NCBI GenBank assembly: GCA_910584945.1
Contig: CAJUDY010000064.1
Location: forward strand, 1 to 13,860
Length of the DNA stretch: 13,860 nucleotides
Direction of reading: 5' to 3'
DNA from: an uncultured Lachnospiraceae bacterium
Lineage (GTDB): Bacteria > Bacillota > Clostridia > Lachnospirales > Lachnospiraceae
The notes under the pieces are model-generated. The model worked only from the letters and a program-made list of their open reading frames with translations. It was not told the DNA's origin and did no database searches. Shown here piece by piece: positions 12,914 to 13,860 of the stretch. Each line of letters begins with the position of its first letter. Position 1 is the stretch's first letter. The position numbers and the translations under genes are program-made.

Positions 12914-13546
12914 TTATCCCTTCCTGACCGGATGCCGGACCACCGTCCGGCATCTTTCCGGCGCGACTTTCCGGACATCGCTTAAGTAGATCTCATGGTG
13001 AAAGCGCTGGTCCGTGATATCCAGCACATATCCCTGTTCTTCCATGAAACGGTGCATGGCCTCAACGGTCGCCGGTTCCTCGTCATAAGGCCCGATATGC
13101 ATGCACTGCACACACAGTCCCTCGTCGTAGGTCAGGAATTCGACCTTGGAAAAATCCGTCTTCTTTTTCTTCTCCGCCTCTTCCACCGCCCACGCAAACT
13201 CTTTTTCCGAGACAAAATCCGGCAGACGTATAACGGAAATCCATTGAAAATTTTCCTTGTGGGTGTAATCAATCCCCGTGGTCCCGTCCTGCCACCAGAA
13301 CCCTTCTAACGGCGGCACGACGTAATCAAAATATCCTTCGATCTGATGATCTCCCTTTTTGCTCATCTTGATCGTAAACGCGATCCCGTACAGAAGCCCG
13401 ATGGACTCTTTGTATGTGCCGCCTTCTGCATTGGGATCACCGCTTCCGCGCACCGCCAAAAAGTTCATCTTCGGAACCGTCACAAGCCCCGGCTTTGCTT
13501 TTGGCAGATAGAATTCTTTGTATTCCTTTTTGTAGTCAAATGCCAT
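12914..13546 (-). CDS. GyrI-like small-molecule-binding domain protein
   Basis: This 210-residue protein matches the stand-alone GyrI-like (SHS2/effector-binding) family. Seen features are the N-terminal PKMNFLAVRGSGDPN segment (25-39), IGLLYGIAFTIKM, a GFWWQDG segment, CMHIGPYDEEPATVEAMHRFM (about 148-168) and the terminal HHEIYLSDVRKVAPERCRTVVRHPV. Such domains bind hydrophobic or cationic small molecules and some hydrolyse or sequester them. No DNA-binding domain is attached. AGGAGG (13560-13555) lies eight bases upstream of the ATG. The last codons contain a perfect 10-bp hairpin (12931-12940 with 12945-12954), without a T-run. It follows the DUF6194-like remnant by 27 bp and is probably transcribed through it. 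Confidence 0.88.
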   Translation of the reverse strand: MAFDYKKEYKEFYLPKAKPGLVTVPKMNFLAVRGSGDPNAEGGTYKESIGLLYGIAFTIKMSKKGDHQIEGYFDYVVPPLEGFWWQDGTTGIDYTHKENFQWISVIRLPDFVSEKEFAWAVEEAEKKKKTDFSKVEFLTYDEGLCVQCMHIGPYDEEPATVEAMHRFMEEQGYVLDITDQRFHHEIYLSDVRKVAPERCRTVVRHPVRKG

Positions 13547-13573
13547 TCATCATCCCTCCTCGTAAGTTTATTC

Positions 13574-13720
13574 TTAGGATAGCAGAGCGAACATGATGTA
13601 CACTCCCCTTTTCAGCACATGTCCGGGATTATAAAAAATCCCTTTTTCTCCCCAGCTCTCCACAAGGACGCTCCCTTCCAGCTCCTCCAGGCAATACTTC
13701 AATATCTCATCCGGCTTCAT
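13574..13720 (-). pseudogene. Truncated DUF6194-like protein fragment (48 residues)
   Basis: A short frame begins MKPDEILKYCLEELEGSVLV and continues ESWGEKGIFYNPGHVLKRGV, then ends YIMFALLS and stop. The first 40 or so residues look like the N-terminus of DUF6194-type proteins (about 150 residues from memory), in which W-G-E, FFYNP and RGVY segments occur. The rest of such a domain is missing, so this is probably a remnant left by an internal deletion that brought the GyrI-like gene close. The ribosome binding site is poor (GGGGTGGGAT before the ATG). It could instead be a small translated leader gene. Confidence 0.55.
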
Positions 13721-13860
13721 ATCCCACCCCTATACTTTCCAGATTTCTTTTATAAATTTTCATATCTTTTAATGTATTTCATCCATTTAAGAACTCATTT
13801 TACAACTATTACAAAATCATTTCTTTCAACTCTTCTATTTCGTTTTTGTATTTTTTACAA
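13721..13860. other. AT-rich end of window, no gene seen
   Basis: This stretch is much richer in A and T than the genes around it. I see no open frame, tRNA or clear hairpin. It probably holds the promoter for the remnant and the GyrI-like gene, read on the minus strand, but no box pair stands out. Confidence 0.5.

Noticed and set aside
12931..12954. Perfect 10-bp hairpin at the 3' end of the GyrI-like gene, considered as a terminator
   Set aside because: It is inside the coding frame and not followed by T residues on the minus strand. Listed only as a note in the gene entry.

Overview
The window reads as a chromosomal segment of an endospore-forming, anaerobic Firmicute, most likely a Lachnospiraceae-type Clostridia. 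The grounds are a SpoVAE sporulation protein, strong AGGAGG-type ribosome binding sites, sigma-A promoters of TTGACA/TATAAT type, a preQ1-controlled queT gene, moderately GC-rich genes separated by AT-rich spacers, and intergenic palindromic repeats. The genus cannot be fixed from sequence alone. No prophage, transposase, plasmid or CRISPR gene was seen.

Layout. Positions 1-1420: the end of a palindromic repeat, then a single-gene transcription unit on the minus strand for an LsrB/RhaS-like sugar-binding lipoprotein, with its own promoter and terminator. Positions 1500-2733: a plus-strand FMN enzyme of the nitronate monooxygenase/FabK family, whose promoter and ribosome binding site lie inside a near-perfect 47-bp palindrome. 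Positions 2750-8380: a minus-strand operon of degV (fatty-acid-binding type), an unusual 897-residue TPR / acidic-repeat / AAA+ protein and an Uup-like ABC-F ATPase. Its roughly 190-nt leader contains a large imperfect inverted repeat. Positions 8380-8540: a tRNA-Glu(CUC) with promoter and terminator. Positions 8653-9061: a stand-alone spoVAE. Positions 9068-9681: queT with a preQ1-I riboswitch. Positions 9726-10190: a strong promoter and strong terminator bracket about 430 nt with no plausible reading frame, a candidate large noncoding RNA. Positions 10189-12901: a minus-strand operon of a Vat-like acetyltransferase, a YafY-type WYL regulator and a patatin-like lipase. Positions 12914-13720: a GyrI-like protein preceded by a truncated DUF6194-like remnant. 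The last 140 bases are AT-rich and show no gene.

How the parts fit. Several units have visible control: preQ1 sensing for queuosine-precursor uptake, a FabT-like TTTGA-N3-TCAAA site at the flavoenzyme promoter, and a palindrome over the -10 box of the vat-WYL-patatin operon. The two strongest candidates for something undescribed are the roughly 430-nt RNA locus at 9726-10190 and the 897-residue protein with nine copies of a TIELPDLG motif on a 30/31-residue period. All functional statements come from reading motifs. No database search was run.
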